From positions 7,313 through 32,555 of the forward strand of contig DFLA01000040.1 of assembly GCA_002374055.1 (NCBI GenBank): DNA of 25,243 bases. The letters run 5' to 3'. Position numbers and translations under genes: made by a program. Source of the stretch: Caryophanales bacterium UBA3631 (GTDB taxonomy: Bacteria; Bacillota_I; Bacilli_A; RF39; UBA660). Below, in pieces: positions 1 through 8,028 of this stretch; within the stretch, counting starts at the first letter, position 1, and every line of letters begins with the position of its first letter. Under the pieces are notes generated by a model. That model was not told the origin of the DNA. It did not search any database and saw nothing but the letters and a program-made list of their open reading frames with translations.

Positions 1-99
1 GACTTCGATTTAGTAAGAAATAAAAAAGAAACAAATATCAATAAAAATAAAATTACAGATGATCAATTCTTTGACGATTTCTTTAATGATGATGAATAA
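1..99 (+). CDS. C-terminal fragment of an unidentified acidic protein
   Basis: An open frame enters from the left edge and stops at TAA (97-99), giving the last 32 residues of a protein. The tail is hydrophilic, with Asn/Lys residues followed by an acidic and aromatic end (DDQFFDDFFNDDE). Acidic aromatic tails of this kind often serve as protein-docking peptides, as in SSB-like proteins, but the end here is not the usual SSB tail and I do not recognise the family. No start is visible. It is followed by a short gap with a candidate promoter for the next gene. Confidence 0.6.
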   Translation, partial: DFDLVRNKKETNINKNKITDDQFFDDFFNDDE

Positions 100-113
100 A
101 TAAACTCATTCAC

Positions 114-141
114 TTTAAAAAATGCAACAATTGCATATAAT
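114..141 (+). promoter_or_regulatory. Candidate promoter for the rhodanese gene
   Basis: A perfect TATAAT lies at 136-141, with a weak TTTAAA at 114-119 spaced 16 nt upstream. Transcription would begin near 148, just before the GGGTGAT ribosome binding site. This argues against the ATG at 122 and for the ATG at 161 as the rhodanese start. The -35 box is poor. Confidence 0.4.
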
Positions 142-160
142 AAAGTGGGTGATTTTTTTT

Positions 161-460
161 ATGATAAAAAGCATAAACATCGATGAATTACTAAAACTAA
201 CAGAAAAAAATAATATAATAGACATAAGAGACAAACAAAAATACAATGATAACCATATACCAAATGCAATAAATATACCATATAACCAACTAATAACAAA
301 TCCAAATAAATACTTAGATAAAGAAAAAAAGTACTATATATACTGCCAAAAGGGAATGAGCAGTTACTCAATATGTAAAATACTAACGACCCTAGGATAC
401 AAAGTAATAAACATAAATGGAGGATATGAAAGCTATATATTAAACAAAAGAAACCATTAA
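161..460 (+). CDS. Small single-domain rhodanese-like protein
   Basis: This is a 99-residue single rhodanese domain, the usual size for stand-alone cytosolic sulfurtransferases such as GlpE/PspE types. It shows the early IIDIRD motif (about 19-24), the H-I-P-N-A-I-N-I-P segment (32-40) and the active-site loop YCQKGMSS with the catalytic Cys at residue 62, followed by a closing GGY motif. Enzymes of this family carry persulfide sulfur on that Cys; the physiological acceptor cannot be told here. An in-frame ATG at 122 would add 13 residues, but the GTGGGTGAT ribosome binding site and a TATAAT at 136-141 favour the start at 161. Its stop codon lies in the loop of the terminator hairpin that follows. 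Confidence 0.85.
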   Translation: MIKSINIDELLKLTEKNNIIDIRDKQKYNDNHIPNAINIPYNQLITNPNKYLDKEKKYYIYCQKGMSSYSICKILTTLGYKVININGGYESYILNKRNH

Positions 461-470
461 GGTTTCTTTA
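448..470 (+). terminator. Hairpin after the rhodanese gene
   Basis: A perfect 8-bp stem AAGAAACC/GGTTTCTT (448-455 with 461-468) closes a 5-nt loop that contains the rhodanese TAA stop. The T-run after the stem is short (CTTTA), so termination may be partial. Confidence 0.5.
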
Positions 471-488
471 CTATTTAATACATAATAA

Positions 489-517
489 TTGTAAAAATAT
501 CAACAATTTGATACAAT
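489..517 (+). promoter_or_regulatory. SigA-type promoter of the permease-kinase-cmk operon
   Basis: TTGTAA (489-494), a 17-nt spacer and TACAAT (512-517), with a TG at 509-510 giving an extended -10. It lies just upstream of the AGGTGAG ribosome binding site of the permease gene. Confidence 0.65.
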
Positions 518-535
518 AATATTAGGTGAGAAAAA

Positions 536-1696
536 ATGTTTAAAAGAATAAAAGAAAACCAAAAAGAACTAGATAAAGAAAAATTAAATGACTTAATTAA
601 TCTATCAAAAAATACACTAAAAGTACTATATGTACTATTAATAGTAATAGGAGTTTATGCCCTAATAAAACTTACAAAAGAAATACAAATATTAGAATTA
701 ATTATTACCATAATAAAAGTAATTGTACCACTGTTCATAGGATTTATAATAGCTTGGCTATTTGACCCACTAGTTAGATGGCTACAAAAAAAAGGAATAA
801 GAAGAAGTATTGGAACATTACTAACATATATAATACTACTAAGTGTAATATCATTAGTAATAGGAGGATTAATTCCACTACTATCTGAACAACTTAATGA
901 ATTCATAAAAGTAATTCCAGATATAATAGAACAAGCAAAAATTATACTAGACGAAACAATAGGAAGACTAAAAGTAATAGATGGATTAGATACAGAAGCT
1001 ATAAAAAAAGAACTATTAGATAAAATAGTTCAGATTGGATCAAACATAACATCAGATATACCATCATTACTAGTAAAAATAGTTAAAAATTTCTTCTCAG
1101 GAATGGGTTCAATAATAGTAGGACTAGTAATAGGATTCTACCTTTTACTAAGCTTTGAAAACGTAAACGAAACATTTATAACACTATTTCCTAATAAAAT
1201 AAAGAAAAATACAAGAGAAATCATATATGAAGTAAATACATCACTTAGAAGATTTGTAGTAGGAGCAGCGCTTGATGCATTACTAATATTCATAGTAAGT
1301 TCAATAGGATTCTGGATAATAGGCTTAAAAGCACCATTCTTATTCGCACTATTCTGCGCACTTACAAACATGATACCATATGCAGGACCATATATAGGAG
1401 GAATACCAGCAGTAATAGTAGGATTCACACAAAACACAACAATAGGAATACTAACATTATTATCAATAGTAATAATACAATTCCTTGAAGGAAACTTCAT
1501 ACAACCAATGGTTATGAGCAAAACAACAAAACTACACCCAGTCACAATAATGATAGGACTACTAATATTTGGACACTTCTGGGGAATAATTGGAATGTTT
1601 GTATCAACACCAATAATAGCATCACTAAAAGCAATATTCACATACTTCGATGACAAATACGACATAATAAAAATAAACAATGAAAAAGAGGATTAA
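536..1696 (+). CDS. AI-2E family (PF01594) transporter
   Basis: A 386-residue polytopic membrane protein of the AI-2E/YdgG/TqsA family. The N-terminal ~30 residues are charged and cytosolic. Hydrophobic segments follow at about 31-50 and 60-85, a central amphipathic region (about 125-185) links the halves, and several more segments run to the C-terminus. Family signatures are clear: NMIPYAGPYIGGIP and EGNFIQPMVMSK followed by LHPVTIMIGLLIFG. Members include autoinducer-2 exporters and Na+/H+ antiporter-like proteins, so the substrate is unknown. The start has an AGGTGAG ribosome binding site. It is followed at once by a nucleotide kinase and cmk in what looks like one operon. Confidence 0.9.
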   Translation: MFKRIKENQKELDKEKLNDLINLSKNTLKVLYVLLIVIGVYALIKLTKEIQILELIITIIKVIVPLFIGFIIAWLFDPLVRWLQKKGIRRSIGTLLTYIILLSVISLVIGGLIPLLSEQLNEFIKVIPDIIEQAKIILDETIGRLKVIDGLDTEAIKKELLDKIVQIGSNITSDIPSLLVKIVKNFFSGMGSIIVGLVIGFYLLLSFENVNETFITLFPNKIKKNTREIIYEVNTSLRRFVVGAALDALLIFIVSSIGFWIIGLKAPFLFALFCALTNMIPYAGPYIGGIPAVIVGFTQNTTIGILTLLSIVIIQFLEGNFIQPMVMSKTTKLHPVTIMIGLLIFGHFWGIIGMFVSTPIIASLKAIFTYFDDKYDIIKINNEKED

Positions 1697-1697
1697 A

Positions 1698-2249
1698 ATG
1701 GAATTTACAAAAAAAAATCCCAAAATATACATACTTGCAGGAAAAGCACAAAGTGGAAAAAATCTATCAGCAACAATAATAAAAAAATACTATGAAAAAC
1801 AAAATAAAAAAACAGTAATAATATCATATGCCAAATACTTAAAAGACTATGCAAAAGAAATAATAAATTGGAATGGAGAAGAAAACACAAAACCAAGAGA
1901 ATTATTACAACAACTTGGAGTAGAACTAATAAAAAATAAGATAGATGAAAACATGCTTATAAATAGAATAAAAGAAGATATAAAAGTATATGCATACTTC
2001 TTTGACGTAATAATTATTTCAGATGCAAGATTTGAAAGTGAAATAGAAGAAATAAAGAAACAAAACAAAAACGTAACAGTAATAAAAATAGAAGGAAAAG
2101 AAAATAACCTAACAACAGAACAAAAACAACATATAACAGAAACAGCACTTAATAATTACAACAACTATGATTACATAATAGAAAATAATAAAACATTAGA
2201 AGAATTAAAACAAAAAATAACTAAAATAATGGAGGAAATAAAATGGTAG
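1698..2249 (+). CDS. P-loop kinase resembling deoxynucleoside monophosphate kinases
   Basis: A 183-residue P-loop protein. The Walker A is GKAQSGKN (15-22), where Asn replaces the usual Ser/Thr after the Lys; phage-type dNMP kinases also depart there. A YAKYLKDYAKEI helix, an LLQQLGVELI segment and a conserved ISDARFESEIEEIK motif follow, all typical of the dNMP kinase/dephospho-CoA-kinase-like group. It probably phosphorylates a nucleoside monophosphate, which fits its overlap with cmk, but the substrate is inferred. An in-frame ATG at 1680 lies inside the permease gene and lacks a ribosome binding site. The ATG at 1698 has AAGAGGA a few bases upstream, so I chose it. The gene starts 1 base after the permease stop and overlaps cmk by 7 bases. 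Confidence 0.7.
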   Translation: MEFTKKNPKIYILAGKAQSGKNLSATIIKKYYEKQNKKTVIISYAKYLKDYAKEIINWNGEENTKPRELLQQLGVELIKNKIDENMLINRIKEDIKVYAYFFDVIIISDARFESEIEEIKKQNKNVTVIKIEGKENNLTTEQKQHITETALNNYNNYDYIIENNKTLEELKQKITKIMEEIKW

Positions 2250-2884
2250 TAGCAATAGATGGACCATGCGGAAGTGGTAAAGGAACAATCGCAAAAATAT
2301 TATCAGAAAAACTAAACCTAGTAAATATAGATACAGGAGCAACATATCGTTGTCTAGCACTAAAAACATTACAAAACAATATAGAACTAAAAGAAGAACA
2401 AAAAATAATAGAACTATCAAAAGAATTGAATGTAGAATTTAAAAATGAAAAAGTATACTTAGATGGGGAAGACGTATCAAAAAAAATAAGAGAAAAAGAA
2501 GTAACACAAATAGTATCGCCAATATCAAGCATAATAGAAGTTAGAAAAAACATGGTAGAACTACAAAGAAAAATGGCAAGTACATATGACGTTATATTAG
2601 AAGGAAGAGACATAACAACAGTAGTATTCCCTAATGCAGATTATAAATTTTACTTAGATGCAACATTAGAAGAAAGAGTAAAAAGAAGAGTAAAACAAAA
2701 CAAAGAACTAAATATAGAAATGTCAGAAGAAGAAATAAGAAAAAATATAAGTGATAGAGATTACAACGACATGAATAAACCAGTAGGAGCTTTAAAAAGA
2801 ACAGAAGAACAAATATACATTGATTCAACAAATATGACAATAGATGAAGTAGTAGATAAAATAATTAAAATAATAAAAAAATAA
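2243..2884 (+). CDS. cmk: Cytidylate kinase (CMP/dCMP kinase)
   Basis: A 213-residue protein of normal bacterial Cmk length. It converts CMP or dCMP plus ATP to the diphosphate in the cytosol. The Walker A is GPCGSGKGT (7-15). The nucleotide-binding DTGATYR motif, the GRDITTVVFPNADYKFYLDAT stretch and the lid region with RDYND and the final IDST motif are all in place. One small departure is GRDITT where most family members have GRDIGT. The start is set by GGAGG at 2231-2235, 7 nt before the ATG, and the gene overlaps the preceding kinase, suggesting translational coupling. Confidence 0.95.
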   Translation: MVVAIDGPCGSGKGTIAKILSEKLNLVNIDTGATYRCLALKTLQNNIELKEEQKIIELSKELNVEFKNEKVYLDGEDVSKKIREKEVTQIVSPISSIIEVRKNMVELQRKMASTYDVILEGRDITTVVFPNADYKFYLDATLEERVKRRVKQNKELNIEMSEEEIRKNISDRDYNDMNKPVGALKRTEEQIYIDSTNMTIDEVVDKIIKIIKK

Positions 2885-2887
2885 AAC

Positions 2888-2912
2888 TATCGACCACTAA
2901 AAATGGTCGATA
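2888..2912 (+). terminator. Hairpin between cmk and alaS, without a T-run
   Basis: A perfect 9-bp stem TATCGACCA/TGGTCGATA (2888-2896 with 2904-2912) with a 7-nt loop. It is not followed by a T-tract; the alaS -35 box starts 2 nt later. It could be a weak terminator or a processing/stability hairpin for cmk mRNA, or a DNA palindrome acting on the alaS promoter. Confidence 0.45.
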
Positions 2913-2914
2913 AC

Positions 2915-2942
2915 TTGACTTTATAAGAAAAAGTGATATTAT
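2915..2942 (+). promoter_or_regulatory. alaS promoter
   Basis: TTGACT (2915-2920), a 16-nt spacer and TATTAT (2937-2942) preceded by TGA, an extended -10. The leader is only about 10 nt, so there is no room for a T-box or riboswitch upstream of alaS. Confidence 0.7.
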
Positions 2943-2958
2943 AAGCAGAGGTGATAAC

Positions 2959-4704
2959 ATGAATTTAAAAGATGAATTTATAAAATATTTTGTAGAAAAT
3001 GGACATAAACAAATACCAAGTGCTCCAGTAGTACCAGAAAACGACCCATCAGTATTATTCAACACAGCAGGAATGCAACCACTAATACCATATCTAATGG
3101 GACAAACACACCCATATGGAACAAGACTATGTGACTATCAAAAATGTATAAGAACAAACGACTTAGACGAAGTAGGAGACAAGACACACCATACATTCTT
3201 TGAAATGCTAGGAAACTGGTCATTAGGAGATTATTTCAAAAAAGAAAGCATAACATACAGCTTTAACTTCCTAACAAAAGTTTTGAACATACCTGCAGAA
3301 AGATTAGCAGTAACAGTATATTCCGGAGACGAAAACGTTCCATACGACCAAGAAGCACACGACCTATGGAAAGATTTAGGAATAAGTGAAAAACACATTG
3401 CAAGTACAAAAGAAGATAACTTCTGGGCAGCAGGAGAAACAGGACCATGTGGAACAGATACAGAAATATTCTATTTCAGAAGCACAGATGAAATACCAAG
3501 CACATTTGATACAGAAGATGAAAGATGGGTAGAAATTTGGAATAATGTTTTCATGCAATTCAATAGAAAACAAGATGGAACACTAGAACAACTACCAAAG
3601 AAAAACGTAGATACAGGAATGGGATACGAAAGAATATTAGCAGTATTAGAAGGCGTTGATGACAACTATAAAACATCACTTTGGAAACCAATAATAAATA
3701 AAATAGAAGAAGTATCAAATAAAACATATGAAGGAAATGAAAAAAGCATAAGAATAATTGCAGACCATATTAGAACAGCAGTATTTATTTCAGCTGATAA
3801 TGCAGGAATAAAACCATCAAATACAGACCAAGGGTATATACTAAGAAGACTAATAAGAAGAGCAATCAGACATGCAAAAAAACTAGATATAGAAATTCAA
3901 TCAAATTGGGAACAAGAAATCGCAATCTCAATAATAGAAGAATATAAAAAATATTATCCTGAATTAGAAAAAAACAAAGAAACAGTATTAGCAGTATTAA
4001 AGACAGAAAAAGAAAAATTTAATAGAACATTAGAAAAAGGATTAAGAGAATTTGAAAAACAAACAAAAGATAACAAAGACATAGATGCTTTAACAGCATT
4101 CCATCTATACGATACATACGGATTCCCAATAGAACTAACAGAAGAATTAGCAAAAGAAAAAAACATAAAAGTAGATATAGAAGGATTTAAACAAAAATTT
4201 AAAGAACATCAAGAATTGTCCCGTACAGCCTCAGCAGGAAAATTTAAAGGTGGACTTGCAGGTAATAGTGAAATAGAAACAAAATACCATACAGCAACAC
4301 ACCTACTTAATGCAGCACTTAAAATAACAGTGGGTATTGATGTTCATCAAAAAGGATCAAATATAACAACAGAAAGAATGAGATTTGACTTTTCTTGTGA
4401 CCATAAACTAACAGATGAAGAAAAAGCAAAAACAGAAGCACTAGTTAACGAATGGATTAAACAAGATTTAAAAGTTACAAAACAAGAAATGAGTAAAAAT
4501 GAAGCAATAGCGTCTGGTGCTGAATGTATGTTTATAGAAAAATATCCTGACATAGTAACAGTATATTCAATTGGTGACGTATCAAAAGAATTATGTGGTG
4601 GACCTCATGTTGAAAGTACAGGTTGCTTAGGAACATTTAAAATAAAAAAAGAAGAAGCATCATCAGCAGGTGTTAGAAGAATAAAAGCTATACTAGAACC
4701 TTAA
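2959..4704 (+). CDS. alaS: Compact alanyl-tRNA synthetase lacking beta-barrel and C-Ala domains
   Basis: A 581-residue class II synthetase that charges tRNA-Ala. The usual bacterial enzyme is about 870. The catalytic core is complete: motif 1 region NDPSVLFNTAGMQP, motif 2 region KTHHTFFEMLGNWSLGDYF and motif 3 region GYILRRLIRRAIRHA. The editing domain keeps its metal ligands, HTATH (444-448) and CGGPH (C546, H550). The roughly 100-residue beta-barrel that normally separates the linker helix from the editing domain is reduced to a short linker (about 420-442). The protein stops right after AGVRRIKAILEP, so the C-Ala domain is absent. The frame is clean with no decayed downstream remnant, and the stop lies inside its own terminator, so this looks like a real short form and not a frameshift. 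The start has GAGGTGAT 6 nt upstream. Confidence 0.9.
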   Translation: MNLKDEFIKYFVENGHKQIPSAPVVPENDPSVLFNTAGMQPLIPYLMGQTHPYGTRLCDYQKCIRTNDLDEVGDKTHHTFFEMLGNWSLGDYFKKESITYSFNFLTKVLNIPAERLAVTVYSGDENVPYDQEAHDLWKDLGISEKHIASTKEDNFWAAGETGPCGTDTEIFYFRSTDEIPSTFDTEDERWVEIWNNVFMQFNRKQDGTLEQLPKKNVDTGMGYERILAVLEGVDDNYKTSLWKPIINKIEEVSNKTYEGNEKSIRIIADHIRTAVFISADNAGIKPSNTDQGYILRRLIRRAIRHAKKLDIEIQSNWEQEIAISIIEEYKKYYPELEKNKETVLAVLKTEKEKFNRTLEKGLREFEKQTKDNKDIDALTAFHLYDTYGFPIELTEELAKEKNIKVDIEGFKQKFKEHQELSRTASAGKFKGGLAGNSEIETKYHTATHLLNAALKITVGIDVHQKGSNITTERMRFDFSCDHKLTDEEKAKTEALVNEWIKQDLKVTKQEMSKNEAIASGAECMFIEKYPDIVTVYSIGDVSKELCGGPHVESTGCLGTFKIKKEEASSAGVRRIKAILEP

Positions 4705-4716
4705 TGGTTCTTTTTT
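4695..4716 (+). terminator. alaS intrinsic terminator
   Basis: Stem AGAACC/GGTTCT (4695-4700 with 4706-4711), loop TTAAT containing the alaS TAA stop, then a run of Ts to 4716. Confidence 0.8.
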
Positions 4717-4718
4717 AG

Positions 4719-4799
4719 TAAAAAATGCACAATAATTGTGCAAAACAGATAAAAAAAATATAAAAATGCACTAAATTTTAAAAAAACAGTGCATTTTTT
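4719..4799 (+). repeat. 81-bp direct repeat, left copy, flanking the Fic gene
   Basis: It matches 5909-5989 over 81 bp; the only differences are a one-base shift of a TAT within an A-run. The element has three parts: a perfect 17-bp palindrome TGCACAATAATTGTGCA (4726-4742), an A-rich spacer, and an 11-bp terminator stem. It begins 2 nt after the alaS terminator, which is already complete without it. Confidence 0.9.
4762..4799 (+). terminator. Bidirectional terminator hairpin inside the left repeat
   Basis: Stem AAAAATGCACT/AGTGCATTTTT (4762-4772 with 4788-4798) with a 15-nt loop. It has an A-run before and a T-run after, so it could work on both strands. Confidence 0.7.
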
Positions 4800-4809
4800 C
4801 GATTTTAAA

Positions 4810-4818
4810 TGATATAAT
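4810..4818 (+). promoter_or_regulatory. Extended -10 promoter of the Fic gene
   Basis: TGATATAAT, an extended -10 with TATAAT at 4813-4818. No clear -35 exists; the position it would occupy falls inside the end of the left repeat. The predicted start site is about 12 nt before the Fic ATG. Confidence 0.6.
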
Positions 4819-4837
4819 AAAAAAAAGGAGGAATAAC

Positions 4838-5911
4838 ATGGAACCATATAAAGTTGATAAATTTCCACCAGAATATACAATGGACAAAGAACTAATAAGA
4901 CTAGTAAGCGAAGCAAATGAAAAATATGGTGAATATAAATCATATCTAAATAATCTACAATTTGATTCAAAATTTTTTTTAGATTCAATACTTTTAAGCG
5001 AAAGTTTGAAATCAACACAAATAGAAGGAACACAAATATCACAAGATGAAATGTATTATATTAAATATATGCAAAAAACAGATGAAACAAGAGAAATTGA
5101 AAATTTAAAAAAAGTAGTAGAATATGCAGAGGAACAACTCCAATTAAACAAAGAGATAAATCTAAAACTGGTTAATAACATGCACAAAATTTTATTAGAT
5201 AGTGTTAGAGGAGAAGAAAAAGAACCAGGGCATATTAGAACTACACAGAATTGGATTGGAGCAAAAGGAAGTACAATAGAATATGCATCATTCATTCCTC
5301 CAATACCAGAAGAAGTTCCTATATTACTTAATGAATTATTTAAATATATGAATGATGCTTACATAGACAGTACATTTATTAATCTAGCAATCTCACATGC
5401 ACAATTTGAAACAATACATGCATATAGAGATGGAAATGGGAGATTAGGAAGAGCATTAATACCAATACAATTAGCAGCACTTACAGAAGAAAGGCCAATA
5501 TTGTTTCTATCAGAAGTAATAGAACTATATAAACCAAGTTATCATAAATTCTTGAATGAAAGTAGAAAAGGAAATATAACAGGTTTTATAAAATTCTTTC
5601 TGCAATGCATAATAGAACAATGTAATAACTATATAATGAAAATAAAAAAAATAAAAAAAATATATGAAGAAGATCAAAATAAAATCAAACAGATAAAAGG
5701 AAATTCAGTATATTGCATAATGCCAATAATAATGAAACAAATAGTTTTTACAAAAACAGAAATATCAGATTTATCAGGGATATCAAGAAATACCACATCA
5801 AATATTATAAATAAACTTATAGAACTTGGCATTGTAGAACCAGATACAACAATGTTAAAAAAAGGTTATAGATATAAAGAAATATATAATGTTTTTATAG
5901 GAAAAAGTTAA
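4838..5911 (+). CDS. Fic family protein (putative AMP-transferase) with C-terminal winged helix
   Basis: A 357-residue protein. An N-terminal helical region carries the inhibitory motif STQIEG (S59, E63, G64), the (S/T)xxxE(G/N) form found in self-inhibited Fic proteins. The Fic core has HAYRDGNGRLGR (H194 onward), with Ala in place of the common Pro after the catalytic His; the remaining catalytic and phosphate-binding residues are present. Residues about 300-350 form a winged helix-turn-helix (TEISDLSGISRNTTSNIINKL). By family knowledge it would transfer AMP from ATP to a protein target; the target is unknown. It starts after a clear GGAGG. The gene sits alone between alaS and the PBP gene and is bracketed by 81-bp direct repeats, its stop codon being the first bases of the right copy, which suggests a mobile or recently inserted cassette. 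Confidence 0.9.
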   Translation: MEPYKVDKFPPEYTMDKELIRLVSEANEKYGEYKSYLNNLQFDSKFFLDSILLSESLKSTQIEGTQISQDEMYYIKYMQKTDETREIENLKKVVEYAEEQLQLNKEINLKLVNNMHKILLDSVRGEEKEPGHIRTTQNWIGAKGSTIEYASFIPPIPEEVPILLNELFKYMNDAYIDSTFINLAISHAQFETIHAYRDGNGRLGRALIPIQLAALTEERPILFLSEVIELYKPSYHKFLNESRKGNITGFIKFFLQCIIEQCNNYIMKIKKIKKIYEEDQNKIKQIKGNSVYCIMPIIMKQIVFTKTEISDLSGISRNTTSNIINKLIELGIVEPDTTMLKKGYRYKEIYNVFIGKS

Positions 5912-5989
5912 AAAATGCACAATAATTGTGCAAAACAGATAAAAAAATATAAAAAATGCACTAAATTTTAAAAAAACAGTGCATTTTTT
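5909..5989 (+). repeat. 81-bp direct repeat, right copy, flanking the Fic gene
   Basis: The second copy of the element at 4719-4799, same orientation. It begins at the Fic TAA stop and ends in the stop codon region of the convergent PBP gene. The palindrome TGCACAATAATTGTGCA lies at 5916-5932. Confidence 0.9.
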
Positions 5990-5990
5990 T
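5952..5990. terminator. Shared bidirectional terminator between Fic and the PBP gene
   Basis: An 11-bp stem AAAAATGCACT/AGTGCATTTTT (5952-5962 with 5978-5988) has A-runs and T-runs on either side. It can end the Fic transcript on the plus strand and the PBP transcript on the minus strand. The PBP stop codon overlaps its edge. Confidence 0.75.
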
Positions 5991-7947
5991 ATTCCTCATA
6001 TTTCATAGTAGGAATTAAAGTATCAAGATTTGAATCAGTTAAAGTAGGTTCCGTTCCCTTAATATAATAAAACATATGCTTATGAGACGTATTATCACCA
6101 GCTAATTCACCATCAATAGGATCAACCAAAACCCCAATAACATTACTTGGAATTTCATACCAACTATCATCACTATCCTTCAAGCACCCCTCAATAGTAT
6201 TAAACCAAATATCCTTAGATATAGAACTATCACTACTTGGACTTTCACGGTTATCATCATAACCAGTCCATACACCAACAATTAAATCATTATTATATCC
6301 AAAAATTAACCTGTCAGTATCAGTAGTACCAGTCTTAATCGAATACTTATGTTTCAATTTACCAGAAAAACTAATTAAAGTAGGATAATTATAATCAATA
6401 AAATCAGAAGAATAAGTACCAGTCAATAACTCATTTAATATAAAAACATCACTTTGATTTAAAACCAATTCACTACTAGAATCATGCTCATACAAAACAT
6501 TACCATCTTGATCCAATACCTTTTCAATCAAATAAGGCTCCCTCTTATATCCACCACTTGCTAAAGTACCATATGCCTGCATCATCTCAGGTAAACTAAT
6601 CTCCTCAGTACCAAGAGCCAAAGAAGGAATTGCCTCAAGCTCACTATTAACACCAACACGACGTAATAAATTAACCAAAGTATCCTCACCTAAAAACAAA
6701 TGAGTCTTAACAGCATATACATTATCAGAATAAGAAATAGCAGCAGCCATACTTATAGACTTATCAGGATATAAATCACCATAATTCCTAGGACTATAAG
6801 TCTTATCATCAGAAAAAGTAAACGTAGTTCTTTCACTAATAAAAGTAGAAGAAGAAGTAAAACCATTCTCAAGAGCAGCATAATACAAAAAAGGCTTAAT
6901 AGTAGAACCAACCTGACGCTTAGAATTAATAGCTCGATTATATTGACTTACCTTATAATCCCTGCCACCAATAAGAGCCAAAATAGCACCACTCTTAGGA
7001 TCCATAACAATAGAAGAAGCTTGAATAAGTGAATTATCAGATAAAGCATCATTAACACTCTTATCTAAAATCCTCTGATAATCCATATTGAGAGTAGTAT
7101 ATATCTTCAATCCCTTAGTCTCAATAAAAGAAGAAGGAATACTCTTAATACTCTTAAGTTCATTAATAACAGCATCTTGATAATACATTAAAGACGAAAC
7201 AGAATTACTATTTTCTGCACCTACATAAGATAAATTAGTAGTATAAGCACTATCCGCTTCTTCTTTACTAATATAATTATTATTAACCATAGCAGTTAAA
7301 ATAGCTTTTTGCCTTGACTTGGCATTATCATGATTAGAAATAGGAGAATAATTACTAGGAGACTTTGGAATACCAGCTAAAATAGAAGCCTCAGCCAAAT
7401 TTAAATCAGAAGCATGCTTATTAAAATAATACATAGAAGCATTCTCAATACCAAAAACACCACCATAATTAATAGTATTTAAATACCCTTCCAAAATATC
7501 ATTCTTACTATACTGACTTTCAAGCTTAATAGTTATCCATGCTTCCTGTAACTTTCTGGACCAAGTCTTACCAAAATCCAAAAACAAATTCTTAGCATAC
7601 TGTTGAGTAATAGTAGAAGCCCCTTGAACAGTATCACCACGCTTAAGATTAGTAAACATGGCCTTAAAAATTCTCAAATAATCAAAACCTAAATGATGAT
7701 AAAAATGCTTATCCTCAGCAGAAATAGTCGCATTAATTAAATAAGGAGAAATTTGATCAAGCTTAACCCAATTATCACTATTACCATTATATAAATTACC
7801 ACTAGAATCATAAAGATAATAATTATTCGCAAGACTAACAGATAACTTCTTAGAAAAATGAGCATAAATATATAAACCAATATAAAAAACAAAAAAAACA
7901 AAGAAAAATATAAAAAACCACTTCAAAAAAATTTTTAATTTTCTCAT
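5989..7947 (-). CDS. Class A penicillin-binding protein (glycosyltransferase plus transpeptidase)
   Basis: A 652-residue bifunctional peptidoglycan synthase. It has a short basic cytosolic tail, one membrane anchor (about 8-30) and an extracellular GT51 domain with EDKHFYHHLGFD, GASTITQQYAKNLFL and ILEGYLNTINYGG. The transpeptidase domain follows with the catalytic serine in GSTIKP, the SDN triad and KTGTTD. It polymerises glycan strands from lipid II and cross-links the peptides outside the membrane. It ends soon after the transpeptidase domain, without the PASTA or fibronectin extensions of some relatives. The GGTGGG ribosome binding site precedes the ATG. It is transcribed divergently from the DUF1934-argS pair and is the only large minus-strand bacterial gene here. 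Confidence 0.95.
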   Translation of the reverse strand: MRKLKIFLKWFFIFFFVFFVFYIGLYIYAHFSKKLSVSLANNYYLYDSSGNLYNGNSDNWVKLDQISPYLINATISAEDKHFYHHLGFDYLRIFKAMFTNLKRGDTVQGASTITQQYAKNLFLDFGKTWSRKLQEAWITIKLESQYSKNDILEGYLNTINYGGVFGIENASMYYFNKHASDLNLAEASILAGIPKSPSNYSPISNHDNAKSRQKAILTAMVNNNYISKEEADSAYTTNLSYVGAENSNSVSSLMYYQDAVINELKSIKSIPSSFIETKGLKIYTTLNMDYQRILDKSVNDALSDNSLIQASSIVMDPKSGAILALIGGRDYKVSQYNRAINSKRQVGSTIKPFLYYAALENGFTSSSTFISERTTFTFSDDKTYSPRNYGDLYPDKSISMAAAISYSDNVYAVKTHLFLGEDTLVNLLRRVGVNSELEAIPSLALGTEEISLPEMMQAYGTLASGGYKREPYLIEKVLDQDGNVLYEHDSSSELVLNQSDVFILNELLTGTYSSDFIDYNYPTLISFSGKLKHKYSIKTGTTDTDRLIFGYNNDLIVGVWTGYDDNRESPSSDSSISKDIWFNTIEGCLKDSDDSWYEIPSNVIGVLVDPIDGELAGDNTSHKHMFYYIKGTEPTLTDSNLDTLIPTMKYEE

Positions 7948-7972
7948 ATTTTCCCACCAATCTAAAATTAGT

Positions 7973-8002
7973 ATTATCTAATAAAAAAAAAATAACCGTA
8001 AA
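7973..8002 (-). promoter_or_regulatory. Candidate minus-strand promoter of the PBP gene
   Basis: Read on the minus strand, TTTACG (7997-8002) and GATAAT (7973-7978) are 18 nt apart. The spacing is acceptable but both boxes are imperfect and the spacer is a T-run. It is back to back with the promoter of DUF1934-argS. Confidence 0.35.
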
Positions 8003-8028
8003 ACAAATAAAACAAATAAAAAAAAACA

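Noticed and set aside
2888..2958. T-box or other riboswitch before alaS
   Set aside because: The promoter leaves a leader of roughly 10 nt, and no specifier or antiterminator sequence is present.
4719..5989. Repeats around the Fic gene as insertion-sequence ends or CRISPR repeats
   Set aside because: The repeats are direct, not inverted; there is no transposase or target-site duplication visible, and only two copies with a gene between them.
5989..7947. Plus-strand reading of the PBP region as accessory DNA because its base pattern differs from neighbours
   Set aside because: The difference is only because the gene is on the minus strand; its codon use and motifs fit the rest of the genome.
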